Positions 32,097-40,922 of a stretch of 40,973 bases of DNA are shown here, piece by piece. Each line of letters begins with the position of its first letter. Positions within the stretch are counted from its first letter, which is position 1. The DNA is from Sphingopyxis sp. HIX. Its GTDB lineage: Bacteria; Pseudomonadota; Alphaproteobacteria; Sphingomonadales; Sphingomonadaceae. The notes beneath the pieces were generated by a model that saw nothing but the letters and a program-made list of their open reading frames with translations, was not told where the DNA came from and searched no databases. The translations under genes and the position numbers were made by a program. The DNA lies in contig NZ_LNSB01000048.1 of NCBI RefSeq assembly GCF_001468285.1, positions 1 through 40,973 of the forward strand, written 5' to 3'.

Positions 32097-34555
32097 GCGA
32101 CAAGGTCCCGTCGCAGCCGCTTCCCGCGGAAACGGTCAAGATCGCGATCATCGGATCGGGCCCCGCGGGTCTCAGCGCGGCGTCGCGCGCTGGGCAGCTC
32201 GGCATGAGCCATGTCCTGATCGAAAAGACCGACCACCTCTCCGACACCATCTACAAATATCAGAAGGGCAAGCGCGTGCTCGCGACGCCCGACCGGCTCG
32301 ACCTCCGCTCCGACTGCCGCTTCGCCGAAGGTGCGCGCGAATATATCCTCGGCAACTGGGACGACGACGCCAACGCCAACAAGGTCTATGTCGTCAAGGA
32401 AGCCGAAGTCACCGAAGTGACGGGGCAGCAGGGCGCGTTCGAGATCAAGACCGCCAAGGGCGTGGTCAAGGCCGAAAATATCGTGCTGGCGATCGGGACG
32501 CAGGGCAACCCGAACCGGATGCGCTGCCCCGGCAACGACCTGCCGCACATCATCTATACCGTCGACGATCCCGAGGATTTCAAGGACAAGCATATCACCG
32601 TCGTCGGCTCGGGCGACGCGGGGATCGAGAACGCACTTGGCGTCGCCGAGGAGGCGCTCGAGAACACCGTCACCATCCTCAACCGCTCGAAGGATTTCGC
32701 GCGCGCCAAGGCCAAGAATGTCTCCGACATGATGGAGGCGGGCGAGAACGGCTTCATGTCGATCCGCACCGAGACCCAGCCCAAGATGGTCGAACCCGGC
32801 TGGCTGACGCTCGAGACCCCGACCGGCGACGAGAAGATCGAGTGCGACGTCATCGTCGCGCGTCTCGGCTCGGTCGCGCCGCGCGGCTTCGTCGAATCGA
32901 TGGGGATCGAGTTCACGGGGCCCGACCGCGAGGCCTTTCCGAAGCTGTCGCCGACCTTCGAATCGACCGTGCCCGGCATCTTCGTGATCGGCGCGCTCGC
33001 GGGTTATCCGCTGATCAAGCATTGCATGAACCAGGGCTATGACGTCGTCGAGTTCATCAACGGCAACAAGGACCTGACCCCGGCCGACGAAAAGGATCTG
33101 GCGGCGATCTTCGAAAAGCTGCCGCAGAAGAAATCGGTCAGCGAGTGGCTGGAATATCTGCGCACGCGCATCCGCATCTTCGCCGACGTCTCGCCGCTGC
33201 AGATGCGCGAGTTCATGCTCGATTCGAAGGTCGCCTATTATCCCAAGGGCGAAGTGGTGTTCGAGGCCGATGAGCCCGGATCGTCGCTGTTCGCGATCGC
33301 CGACGGCCATGCGGTGGTCGAGATCGGCGGCGGCATGACCGTGCCGATCGAACAGGGCTCGATCTTCGGCGAGGTCGGCCTGATCTCGGGCCGCAAGCGC
33401 GGCGCGACGATCCGCGCGGGCGAGGACAGCATCTTCGTCGAGGTGTCGCGCACCGCGGCGCTCAAGCTGATGGCGGCGGTACCGGGCGCGAAGCGCGTGA
33501 TCAACCGCATCTCGCTCGAACGCCAGCTGCTCCAGATATTCAGGGGCGGGCTGACGGTCGAGGATCTCGAGCCGATCGTCGAGGATCCCGCGATCGAGCG
33601 CTTCCCCGCGGGCAAAGTCGTCGTTGCCGAGGGCGACGAGGGCGACGACGTCTATGTCGTGCGCTCGGGGTCGATGGTCGTCGAAAAGGATATCGGCGGC
33701 AAGGCGATCTTCCTCCGCTATCTGCCCGCGGGCAGCTATTTCGGCGAAATGGCGGTGCTGTCGGGCGCGCCGCGCAACGCCACGGTGAAAGCCGCGGTCG
33801 CGAGCGAAGTGATCAAGCTGAAGGGCCAGCAGTTCAAGGAAATGCTCGCGCGGCGGCCGCAGGTGCGCGAGGCGACCGAGGCCGCCGTCGCGGAGCGCGC
33901 GGCGATGAACAGCTTCATCGAATCGCGCAAGGCGAGCTATTCGAGCGCGGTCGACATGTATTCGGACACGGCCAGCTTCATCATGAAGGAAGGGCTGGGC
34001 GAGGCGACCGACGCGCTCCTGATCGACGAGAATCTTTGCGTCGGCTGCGACAATTGCGAAAAGGCCTGCGCCGACAGCCACGAAGGCCTGTCGCGGCTCG
34101 ACCGCGAGGCGGGCAGGACCTTCGCGCATCTCCACGTGCCCACCAGCTGTCGCCACTGCGAGCATCCGCATTGCATGGCCGACTGCCCGCCCAACGTCAT
34201 CCACCGCGGTCCCGACGGCGAGGTGTTCATGGAGCCCGGCTGCATCGGCTGCGGCAACTGCATGCGCAACTGCCCCTATGGCGTGATCCGCATGGAGGCG
34301 GCGCCGCCGCAGAAGCCGAGCCTGCTGCGCTGGCTGCTCACCGGCTTCGGCCCCGGCCCCGGCGAGCCCTCGCCCAAATGGACCAAGAAAAAACTGGGCG
34401 AGGAGAAGCCCAAGAAGATCGCGGTCAAATGCGACATGTGCAAGGGTATCGCCGGCGGCCCCGCCTGCGTGCGCGCCTGCCCGACCGGCGCTGCGATCCG
34501 CGTCTCGCCCGAGGAATTCCTGTCGATCGCCCGGCTCGAAGAGGACGCCGGCTGA
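32093..34555 (+). CDS. Fusion: FAD/NAD(P) reductase, two cyclic-nucleotide-binding domains, four-cluster ferredoxin
   Basis: The product has 820 residues in four modules. Residues 1-330 are a thioredoxin-reductase-like flavoprotein with GSGPAG at 21-26 and a second dinucleotide motif GSGDAG at 172-177, but no redox CXXC. Residues 363-463 and 487-590 are two cyclic-nucleotide-binding domains with phosphate cassettes FGEVGLISGRKRGAT and FGEMAVLSGAPRNAT, each keeping the key Arg. Residues 642-800 hold 16 cysteines in four clusters (649-659, 686-698, 717-727, 780-796), the pattern of DmsB/PsrB/NrfC-type ferredoxins with four [4Fe-4S] centres. No signal peptide, so it is cytoplasmic. It overlaps the next gene (TGATG). 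It probably passes electrons from NAD(P)H to the membrane partner under cyclic-nucleotide control. Confidence 0.9.
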   Translation: MSDKVPSQPLPAETVKIAIIGSGPAGLSAASRAGQLGMSHVLIEKTDHLSDTIYKYQKGKRVLATPDRLDLRSDCRFAEGAREYILGNWDDDANANKVYVVKEAEVTEVTGQQGAFEIKTAKGVVKAENIVLAIGTQGNPNRMRCPGNDLPHIIYTVDDPEDFKDKHITVVGSGDAGIENALGVAEEALENTVTILNRSKDFARAKAKNVSDMMEAGENGFMSIRTETQPKMVEPGWLTLETPTGDEKIECDVIVARLGSVAPRGFVESMGIEFTGPDREAFPKLSPTFESTVPGIFVIGALAGYPLIKHCMNQGYDVVEFINGNKDLTPADEKDLAAIFEKLPQKKSVSEWLEYLRTRIRIFADVSPLQMREFMLDSKVAYYPKGEVVFEADEPGSSLFAIADGHAVVEIGGGMTVPIEQGSIFGEVGLISGRKRGATIRAGEDSIFVEVSRTAALKLMAAVPGAKRVINRISLERQLLQIFRGGLTVEDLEPIVEDPAIERFPAGKVVVAEGDEGDDVYVVRSGSMVVEKDIGGKAIFLRYLPAGSYFGEMAVLSGAPRNATVKAAVASEVIKLKGQQFKEMLARRPQVREATEAAVAERAAMNSFIESRKASYSSAVDMYSDTASFIMKEGLGEATDALLIDENLCVGCDNCEKACADSHEGLSRLDREAGRTFAHLHVPTSCRHCEHPHCMADCPPNVIHRGPDGEVFMEPGCIGCGNCMRNCPYGVIRMEAAPPQKPSLLRWLLTGFGPGPGEPSPKWTKKKLGEEKPKKIAVKCDMCKGIAGGPACVRACPTGAAIRVSPEEFLSIARLEEDAG

Positions 34556-35451
34556 TGGCGAGTATCTTTTCGAACCTGTTTGGCGCGCGCCGCCGCAGCA
34601 AGGCGACGCAGACCGAGCGCGTGCGCGAACGGCGGCACGAGGGTTTCCTGCGCTACGCCAATTTCCGCTGGGCGAAGATTTCGGGCGGGCTCTGCCTGCT
34701 GATCATCGTGAGTTACGCGCTCGTCGACGTGACGCCGCGCCACAATGGCGGCAGCTGGTTCGGCTATACGCTCGGCACGCTCGGCGCCGGGCTGATCCTG
34801 TGGCTCACCGCCTTGGGCTATCGCAAGCGCAAGATGACCAGCGACTATTGGTCCTTGAAGGCCTGGACCTCGGCGCATGTCTATCTCGGGCTCAGCCTGA
34901 TGGTCATCGGGACCTGGCATACCGGGTTCCAGCTCGGCTGGAACGTCCACACGCTCGCCTGGGCGCTGATGATGCTGGTCATATTGTCGGGGCTGTACGG
35001 CATCGTCGTCTATGCGACGCTGCCACAGGCGCTGTCGAACAACCGCGACGAGATGACGCAGATGCAGATGCTCGAGGCAATCCGCGCCTTCGACCGCCAG
35101 CTGCACAGCGCCGCGCAGCCGCTGACCCCCCAGGATACGGCGCCGGTGCTGAAAGCGCTCGACGAAGACCCGTTCGCGGGCGGCATCGGCGCGCGCCTGT
35201 CGGGGCGCTATCGCAATTGCGCGACCGCCGCGGCGCTGCACGCGCTGGCCGGGCCTGGAACCAGCGACCCCGAAGCGCGCGAAAAGGTCGTCGGACTCCT
35301 GAAACAGAAGCAGGCGGCGCTCGGGCGATTGCGCCAGCATCTGCGCATCCGCGCGTTGCTCGAAATCTGGCTTTACGTGCATGTGCCGCTGACCTTCGCG
35401 CTGATCGCGGCGCTGTCGGCGCACATCATCAGCGTTTTCTTCTACTGGTAA
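34555..35451 (+). CDS. Five-helix membrane protein, candidate di-haem b quinone module
   Basis: The product has 298 residues. The start overlaps the stop of the fusion gene (TGATG). Membrane helices are visible at KISGGLCLLIIVSYALVDV, FGYTLGTLGAGLILWLTAL, TSAHVYLGLSLMVIGTWH, LAWALMMLVILSGLYGIVVY and VPLTFALIAALSAHIISVF. A cytoplasmic loop of about 110 residues with a coiled coil separates the fourth and fifth. Histidines in or near helices 3, 4 and 5 (SAH, TWH, NVH, YVH, SAH) could ligate two b haems. It resembles no family I can name, but its position suggests that it passes electrons between the cytoplasmic ferredoxin and the decahaem protein. Confidence 0.75.
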   Translation: MASIFSNLFGARRRSKATQTERVRERRHEGFLRYANFRWAKISGGLCLLIIVSYALVDVTPRHNGGSWFGYTLGTLGAGLILWLTALGYRKRKMTSDYWSLKAWTSAHVYLGLSLMVIGTWHTGFQLGWNVHTLAWALMMLVILSGLYGIVVYATLPQALSNNRDEMTQMQMLEAIRAFDRQLHSAAQPLTPQDTAPVLKALDEDPFAGGIGARLSGRYRNCATAAALHALAGPGTSDPEAREKVVGLLKQKQAALGRLRQHLRIRALLEIWLYVHVPLTFALIAALSAHIISVFFYW

Positions 35452-35470
35452 GGCGAGGGGAGGGGGGACC

Positions 35471-37405
35471 ATGAGCTTCATCCTGCGCCGTATCTCGACG
35501 ACGAAGACGGGCAAGCAGATCGTGCGCGACTTGGCCCTGCCCGGCGACGCGATCACGCTGGGCCGCGAGGGCAGCAACACGATCCATATCGCCGACCTGG
35601 CGGTGAACCCGCATCATGCGACGATCACCAGCGCCGACGGACGCCATGTCCGCGTGCAGGCGAGCGAGGGGCTGGGTTTCGACATCAACGGCCGCACCGT
35701 CGATGCCGCCGACATCGACAGCGCCGCGGGCGCCGAGCTGCGTTTCGGCGGGCACCGGCTGACCATCGCGCGCGAGGACGAGAAGATCATCCTGCTCGTC
35801 GAGCGCATCGACGAGCTGTCGCAATCGTCGAAGGATGTCGACGAGGCCAAGGCCTTCTCGCTGCAGGGGGTGATGCTCGGCAAGCGCGTGGGCGCGTGGA
35901 GCTTCGCGATCCTGATGCTGCTCGCCTTCCTCGTCGGGCCGATCTGGGCCTGGGCGAGCTACAAGAATGTCGACGAACGGCCCGATGGCTATCACGCCGA
36001 CACCGCCTGGCTGTCGGGGCCGCTGTCGAGCGCGCACGCCAGCCTCAAGAACGACTGCCAGTCGTGCCACGTCGAACCCTTCGTGGCGGTAACCGACAAG
36101 GCGTGCGTCGGCTGCCACACTGGCGAGCATAAGACCATGAGTACGGCGCACGCCAATGCCTCGACCGCGATGCTGATCGCCGCGCGCCAGCCGCCGGGCA
36201 TGGGCGACAAGATCCTCGCGGGCTTTGCGAGCGCGTTCAACAAGCCGCAGGGGCGCTGCGTCGAATGCCATACCGAGCATGAGGGCGCGGGGCCGATGCC
36301 CGCGACGCCGCAGAAATTCTGCGCCGACTGCCACGACGGCATGCAGGGGCGGCTGAAGGCGGCGGGGCATCCGACCCAGCTCGCCGACGCCTCCGACTTC
36401 GGCACCGGGCACCCCGAATTCCGCCCGCTCGTCCGCGCGGCGCCGGGTGCGAAACCCGCGCGCACGCTGATGACCAAGGGGCTGGTCGATTACAACGGCC
36501 TCAAATTCCCGCACGACATGCACCTGCAGGCGACCGGCGGCGTCGCGCGCATGGCGGCGAGTTTCCGCGGCCGCTACGACTTCGGCAAGCAGCTCGAATG
36601 CGAGAACTGCCATCGCCCCGACGCCGACGGCGTGCGGATCAAGCCGGTCGAGATGGAGCGCGACTGCGCGATGTGCCACAGCCTGGCCTTCGAGACCGTC
36701 GGCGGCGTCACGCGCACCCTGCGCCACGGCGAGCCCGGGCAGGTCGTCGCCGACCTGATGGCCTATTACCGCTCGACCCCGCCCACGCGGCCGCTGCAAC
36801 TCGGCGGCATGGCACGGCGCCGCCCCGGCGCCTATGCCGAGGGTCAAGTCTACAGCATCTATTTCAACGAGGTCGCCACGCGCCCCAGCCGCGCCGAGGA
36901 TGCGGTGCGCGCGGTCTTCTCGAAGGGCGGCGCCTGCTACGACTGCCACACGATCTTCGCCCCCGCCGCGGGCAACAACTGGCGCGTCGCGGCGGTGAAC
37001 CAGACGCCGCGCTTCCTGGAGAAGGGCTGGTTCGACCATGAGGCGCACCGCGAGACCGACTGCGCCGATTGCCACACCATGGCCGAAGGGTCGAAGGCCT
37101 CGACCGATTTCCTCGTGCCCGGCCTGACGCAATGTCGCGACTGTCATGTCGGCGAGAGCGGGGCGCGGCTGGTCAAGGTCGAGACCGCGACCGAATCGCC
37201 CTGCGCGATGTGTCACGAATATCACAACGACGGCGGCAAACCGTGGATGCCGCCGACGCAGCGCAAGAAAAAGACCGCGTTCATCACAAAACAACCCGCG
37301 CGCGATACTTATGCTGTGAGCCAGATCACAGGGCATGCGACGCGGAATCTTTATAATGTGACTTGGCGCACTCCCGCGCTACAAGCCACTCATAGGGGCG
37401 GATGA
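35471..37405 (+). CDS. FHA domain - membrane helix - decahaem c-type cytochrome
   Basis: The product has 644 residues. Residues 20-105 form an FHA domain with its signature residues: Gly31-Arg32, Ser35, His49 (NPHHATI) and Asn73-Gly74. FHA domains bind phospho-threonine peptides in the cytoplasm. One membrane helix follows (about 141-163, AWSFAILMLLAFLVGPIWAW). The remaining 480 residues lie outside the membrane and contain ten CXXCH haem sites at 196, 212, 263, 284, 377, 399, 489, 531, 555 and 578. ATG 35471 follows GGGGAGGGGGG. The last 30 codons contain a CRP-like site and a -10 hexamer for the next gene. The haem sites imply maturation in the periplasm. Confidence 0.92.
   Translation: MSFILRRISTTKTGKQIVRDLALPGDAITLGREGSNTIHIADLAVNPHHATITSADGRHVRVQASEGLGFDINGRTVDAADIDSAAGAELRFGGHRLTIAREDEKIILLVERIDELSQSSKDVDEAKAFSLQGVMLGKRVGAWSFAILMLLAFLVGPIWAWASYKNVDERPDGYHADTAWLSGPLSSAHASLKNDCQSCHVEPFVAVTDKACVGCHTGEHKTMSTAHANASTAMLIAARQPPGMGDKILAGFASAFNKPQGRCVECHTEHEGAGPMPATPQKFCADCHDGMQGRLKAAGHPTQLADASDFGTGHPEFRPLVRAAPGAKPARTLMTKGLVDYNGLKFPHDMHLQATGGVARMAASFRGRYDFGKQLECENCHRPDADGVRIKPVEMERDCAMCHSLAFETVGGVTRTLRHGEPGQVVADLMAYYRSTPPTRPLQLGGMARRRPGAYAEGQVYSIYFNEVATRPSRAEDAVRAVFSKGGACYDCHTIFAPAAGNNWRVAAVNQTPRFLEKGWFDHEAHRETDCADCHTMAEGSKASTDFLVPGLTQCRDCHVGESGARLVKVETATESPCAMCHEYHNDGGKPWMPPTQRKKKTAFITKQPARDTYAVSQITGHATRNLYNVTWRTPALQATHRGG
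37315..37364 (+). promoter_or_regulatory. Class II CRP-type promoter of the phosphodiesterase gene
   Basis: TGTGA-GCCAGA-TCACA (37315-37330) is an exact match to the CRP core TGTGA-N6-TCACA. A perfect TATAAT lies at 37352-37357 and there is no -35 hexamer at the expected place. If transcription starts at 37364, the site centre is at -41.5, the class II activation distance. The leader to the ATG would be 85 bases. The promoter sits inside the 3' end of the decahaem gene. Confidence 0.75.
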
Positions 37406-37448
37406 CAACAGGGCGGTCGCGACCGGGCGGCCCGAGCAGGGGACCGAT

Positions 37449-38297
37449 ATGCTGATCGCCCAGATCACCGATATCCATATCGGGTTCGATCCGGACAATC
37501 CGGCGGAATATAACCGCAAGCGGCTCGACGAGGTCATCGATGTGCTCATCGACGGCCCCAACCGGCCCGACCTGCTGCTCGCGACCGGCGACATCACCGA
37601 CCGCGGCGATCCCGACAGCTATCGCCGGCTGGCCAACGCCTTTTCGCGCTGTCCCTTTCCGGTGTGGCCCAGCGTCGGCAACCACGACCTGCGCGACAAT
37701 TTCAGCGCGCAATTCCCGGGCTTCGACGACGGCAACGGCTTTATCCAATACACGATCGAGCTGCCCGAGCTGCGGCTGGTGACGGTCGACACGCTCGAGG
37801 AAGGGCGCCACGGCGGCGCCTTTTGCGAGGCGCGCGCGGCGTGGCTCGACGCCGAGCTGGCGAAGGACCCCGTCAAGCCGACCTATATCGTGATGCACCA
37901 CCCGCCGGTCGAAAGCGGGATCGAGTGGATGAACACCGACCCCGACGAGCCCTGGGTCGGGGTCTTCACCGAGGTGGTGCGGCGCCACCCGCAGGTGCGC
38001 GGACTGATCTGCGGCCACCTCCACCGCAGCGTGACCGTCGCGTGGGAGGGGCGCACCGTCGCCATCTGCTCGTCGACCGCGCCGCAAGTGTCGCTCGACC
38101 TCCGCCCGATCGACGAGGACAAGCCCGACGACCGGCCGATGATCGTCGCCGAGGATCCGGCCTATGCGCTTCACCGCTGGAACGGGCGCGAACTGGTGAG
38201 CTTCTACGACCATGCCGGGGCGCACACGATGCTCGCCAAATATGACGAGCGGCTGCAGCCGCTGGTGCGCGAGCTGAAGGCCGAGCGGCCGGCTTAA
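37449..38297 (+). CDS. cpdA: CpdA-like cyclic-nucleotide phosphodiesterase (metallophosphoesterase)
   Basis: The product has 282 residues with the full binuclear metal site of class III phosphodiesterases: Asp8 and His10 (TDIH), Asp48 (GDITDRG), Asn78-His79-Asp80 (GNHD), His150 or His151 (MHHPP), and His190 with His192 (GHLH). The closest well-known relative is the cAMP phosphodiesterase CpdA; other substrates are possible. It follows a CRP-type promoter and two genes with cyclic-nucleotide and FHA domains. Its last 4 bases overlap the convergent regulator gene. Confidence 0.9.
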   Translation: MLIAQITDIHIGFDPDNPAEYNRKRLDEVIDVLIDGPNRPDLLLATGDITDRGDPDSYRRLANAFSRCPFPVWPSVGNHDLRDNFSAQFPGFDDGNGFIQYTIELPELRLVTVDTLEEGRHGGAFCEARAAWLDAELAKDPVKPTYIVMHHPPVESGIEWMNTDPDEPWVGVFTEVVRRHPQVRGLICGHLHRSVTVAWEGRTVAICSSTAPQVSLDLRPIDEDKPDDRPMIVAEDPAYALHRWNGRELVSFYDHAGAHTMLAKYDERLQPLVRELKAERPA

Positions 38298-39337
38298 TCG
38301 AGCGCGAGGCGCTGCCGCGCGAAGACGAGCGCGGCGACGAGGCAGCCTGCGAAGAGCGCCCCTTCGAGTGCCGCGGTGGCGATCTGGCTGACGGGGCCGA
38401 TGCCGTTTTCGCCGAACAGTCCGCCGATCGGGGCGAGATGCGGTCGTGCGGCCGGGAAGGCTTCAGCGAGGAGCGCGAGGCTGCCGCCGAGCAGGCGTCC
38501 TCCAGTGAGGGCGATGATCAGGCCGCCGAGCGCGCCGGTCAGCGCCGGCAAGCCGATGCTGCGGCGGAGCGAGAGCGCAGGCGCGCGGCCGGCGAGCCAG
38601 GCGCCGATGCCGACCGCGGCGCCGAGCAGCGCGCCCTCGGGCGCGCCGGTGATGTCGCCGGGCGAGCGGCCGAACAGCATCGCGAAGGCGTCGAGCCCGA
38701 CGAGCTTGACCAGCGCGCCGACGATGAGGCCGCCGAGGGCCCCGCCCGCGACCGTCCACGCGCCGCGGTGCGACGGCGCGAAACCCGCGGCGGCGATGCC
38801 GAAGGCGACCCCCGCGCCGCCGATCAGCGCGAGTGCGACGGTCATCGCGATGAGCACCAGCAGGATCGACAGCCTGCCGCCTGTCGCCTGCGACGCGCCC
38901 GCGAAGCCATAGAGCATCCCGCCGAACAGCCCCGCGACGCCCCCGCCAAGCGTGCCCGCGCCGCCGAGCAGCAGCCACTGGCGGAGGCCGAAAGCGGCGG
39001 CGGGCGGCGCGGCAGTTGGGGCGGTCGCGGCGTCGCTTTCGACCGGCGCGACGAAGCGATAGCCGTGCTTGGGCACGGTCTCGATGAAGCGCGGATGCGC
39101 GGCGTCGTCGCCGAGCTGCTTGCGCAGCGTGCGGATGCACTGGGTCAGCGCCTCGTCGGTCACGGGCACGCCGCGCCACACCTCTTCGAGGAAGCGCTCC
39201 TTCGACACCAGCTTGCCCGCCTCGCGTACCAGCAGCGCGAGCGCGTCGAAATAGCGCGCATTGAGTTCCACCGCGGCCCCATCGCAGAGCAACCGTCGAT
39301 CGGCGGGGTCGAGGCTGAAGCGGTCGAAGCGCAGCAT
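38294..39337 (-). CDS. Membrane-anchored winged-helix transcription regulator (CadC-like)
   Basis: The product has 347 residues. Residues 1-98 form an OmpR-type winged helix (LSLDPADRRLLCDGAAVELN region; GVPVTDEALTQCIRTLRKQLGDD; FIETVPKHGYRFVAP). A short Ala/Pro linker follows, then about 230 residues with seven or eight hydrophobic, Gly-rich helices. CadC and ToxR have one membrane helix, so a polytopic sensor region is unusual. It probably binds DNA while embedded in the membrane. The signal is unknown. It overlaps cpdA at the 3' end and lies 10 bases after the dehydrogenase gene, probably in one transcript. Confidence 0.85.
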   Translation of the reverse strand: MLRFDRFSLDPADRRLLCDGAAVELNARYFDALALLVREAGKLVSKERFLEEVWRGVPVTDEALTQCIRTLRKQLGDDAAHPRFIETVPKHGYRFVAPVESDAATAPTAAPPAAAFGLRQWLLLGGAGTLGGGVAGLFGGMLYGFAGASQATGGRLSILLVLIAMTVALALIGGAGVAFGIAAAGFAPSHRGAWTVAGGALGGLIVGALVKLVGLDAFAMLFGRSPGDITGAPEGALLGAAVGIGAWLAGRAPALSLRRSIGLPALTGALGGLIIALTGGRLLGGSLALLAEAFPAARPHLAPIGGLFGENGIGPVSQIATAALEGALFAGCLVAALVFARQRLALD

Positions 39338-39347
39338 CGCGGGGCGA

Positions 39348-40292
39348 TCAATAACCGAGCGTCAGGTCCACCTGCGGTGCAACCGGTTCGCCCTTCTGCC
39401 AGCGGTCGAGATTCTCGAGGAACCGTGTCGCGGCGCGGATGAACATCTTGTCCTGCGCGCGGCCCGACAGGTGCATCGTGATATGCGCGTTGTCGAGCGT
39501 CCACAGTACATCGTCGGCGGGCAAGGGTTCGGGACTGGTGACGTCGAGGAAGGCCGAGGCGATCTGCTTGCTATCGAGCGCCGCGACGAGCGCCGCCTGG
39601 TCGACCACGCTGCCCCGCGCGATATTGACCAAGGTCGCGGTCGGCTTCATCGCCGCGAGCTCGGCCGCGCCGATCATGCCGTCGGTCTCGGGCGTCGCGG
39701 GCACCGCGAGGATCACCCAGTCATAGTCGCCGAGCCGCTCGCGCCACTGGTCGGGGCCGAGCGTGTTCGGGCCGGCCGAGCGCCGTACGACCGTCACATC
39801 GACGGCAAACGCCTGCAGCCGCTCCTCGACCAGCTTGCCGATCGCGCCATAGCCGAGCAGCAGCGCCTTCGATCCATAGAGCTCGACCTTGCCCGGCGAA
39901 TCGAGCAGCCATTCGCGCCGCTCTTGCGCGCGCACGACTTCGCGATAGCCCTTGGCGACGGTGAGCATGCCCATCACGACATATTCGGCGATGGTGATCG
40001 CGTTGATCCCGACGCCGTTGGTGAGCACCGCGCCGCGTGTCCGCAGCAGATCGAGCGGGATGCCGTCGACCCCGGCATAGATCGAGTTCAGCCATTTGAT
40101 GTTCGTGGCGGCGGTGATCGCGGCGGCCATGTCGCGCTTGTCGTACATGTCGAACCAGCCGATCTCGGCCGCGGGCGCGAGCTCCATTGCCTCTTCCTTC
40201 GACTGGAAGAAGCGCGGCTCGACCCAACCCGGCAGGCGGTTTTCGACGAGCGGGCGGATGAGGCCCGAAAGGACGGTGACGGTCTTGGACAT
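39348..40292 (-). CDS. D-isomer-specific 2-hydroxyacid dehydrogenase
   Basis: The product has 314 residues. The NAD(P)-binding motif GYGAIG is at 147-152. Catalytic residues are Arg226 (NIARGSVVD), Glu255 (SPEPLP) and His274 (ITMHLSG). It reduces 2-oxoacids to D-2-hydroxyacids or the reverse; the substrate cannot be read. The sequence has no ACT or other regulatory domain. Confidence 0.92.
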   Translation of the reverse strand: MSKTVTVLSGLIRPLVENRLPGWVEPRFFQSKEEAMELAPAAEIGWFDMYDKRDMAAAITAATNIKWLNSIYAGVDGIPLDLLRTRGAVLTNGVGINAITIAEYVVMGMLTVAKGYREVVRAQERREWLLDSPGKVELYGSKALLLGYGAIGKLVEERLQAFAVDVTVVRRSAGPNTLGPDQWRERLGDYDWVILAVPATPETDGMIGAAELAAMKPTATLVNIARGSVVDQAALVAALDSKQIASAFLDVTSPEPLPADDVLWTLDNAHITMHLSGRAQDKMFIRAATRFLENLDRWQKGEPVAPQVDLTLGY

Positions 40293-40313
40293 GGACAGGC
40301 GGTACCCCGTGTT

Positions 40314-40673
40314 TCAGGCGGGAGCGAAAGCCCGCCACGCCACTATCGCCAAAAAGGGCAGCCCGGCAAGATCGGCGAGCGCGATCGTGCGCAGCGCGGG
40401 CGGCGATCCGGCCTGCCAGTAGAGCGCGAGGAAGCTGAGCATGCTGATCGCCGCGGCGACGCTCGCGAGGCGGCGCACGCCGGGATCGAACGCCGCCCAG
40501 ACGCAGATGGCGAGCACGACGAGGAACAGCGCGGCGCGATGGTGGAGCAGCAGGAAAGCGGGGCTTTGCGCATCGACGGCGTAAAGTTTGGTCAGCATCG
40601 CAGGGCGGAAGAAAGCGAGCGCGGGCATCAGGTGGATGAGCGCGATGATGAGCCAGGCGACGCGGTCGAGCAT
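40314..40673 (-). CDS. Small four-helix membrane protein of unknown function
   Basis: The product has 119 residues with four hydrophobic segments (VAWLIIALIHLMPALAFF, ALFLVVLAICVWAAF, LASVAAAISMLSFLALYW, LAGLPFLAIVAWRAF). No family is recognised. The ATG at 40673 is followed by normal high-GC codon use. A 16-base palindrome lies 16 bases upstream of the start. Confidence 0.75.
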   Translation of the reverse strand: MLDRVAWLIIALIHLMPALAFFRPAMLTKLYAVDAQSPAFLLLHHRAALFLVVLAICVWAAFDPGVRRLASVAAAISMLSFLALYWQAGSPPALRTIALADLAGLPFLAIVAWRAFAPA

Positions 40674-40689
40674 GGCGGGGAGGGTAGCA

Positions 40690-40705
40690 CTTACAGGGGT
40701 GTAAG
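40690..40705 (-). promoter_or_regulatory. Palindrome CTTACA-N4-TGTAAG upstream of the small membrane protein
   Basis: CTTACA (40690-40695), GGGG, TGTAAG (40700-40705) is a perfect 6-bp inverted repeat. Its size and spacing suit a dimeric repressor, and it begins 16 bases before the start codon on the minus strand. No regulator in the window is clearly linked to it. The rest of 40706-40916 shows only the direct repeat AAAGTTCAG at 40758 and 40768. Confidence 0.35.
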
Positions 40706-40922
40706 CAAGAGGGTGGGTGGCGTTGGGTTTGGGGTGGGCTGTCTTTGCCCCATTTCCAAAGTTCAGGAAAGTTCAGCCCTGTGAGCTTCCCGACCGGACC
40801 CCAACCGCCGCCCTTGTCGAGTGAGCGAAAGAGCCAGAATCGATGCTTGCATAGCCGGATAATGTAGGAAAGCCTTTTTTGAAGACGGCGGTGGCTTTGG
40901 GGTGGGGAGCGGACATATTAAT

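Noticed and set aside
40761..40774. GTTC-N6-GTTC as an alphaproteobacterial LexA box
   Set aside because: The known spacing is seven bases (GTTC-N7-GTTC); here it is six, and no SOS gene follows.
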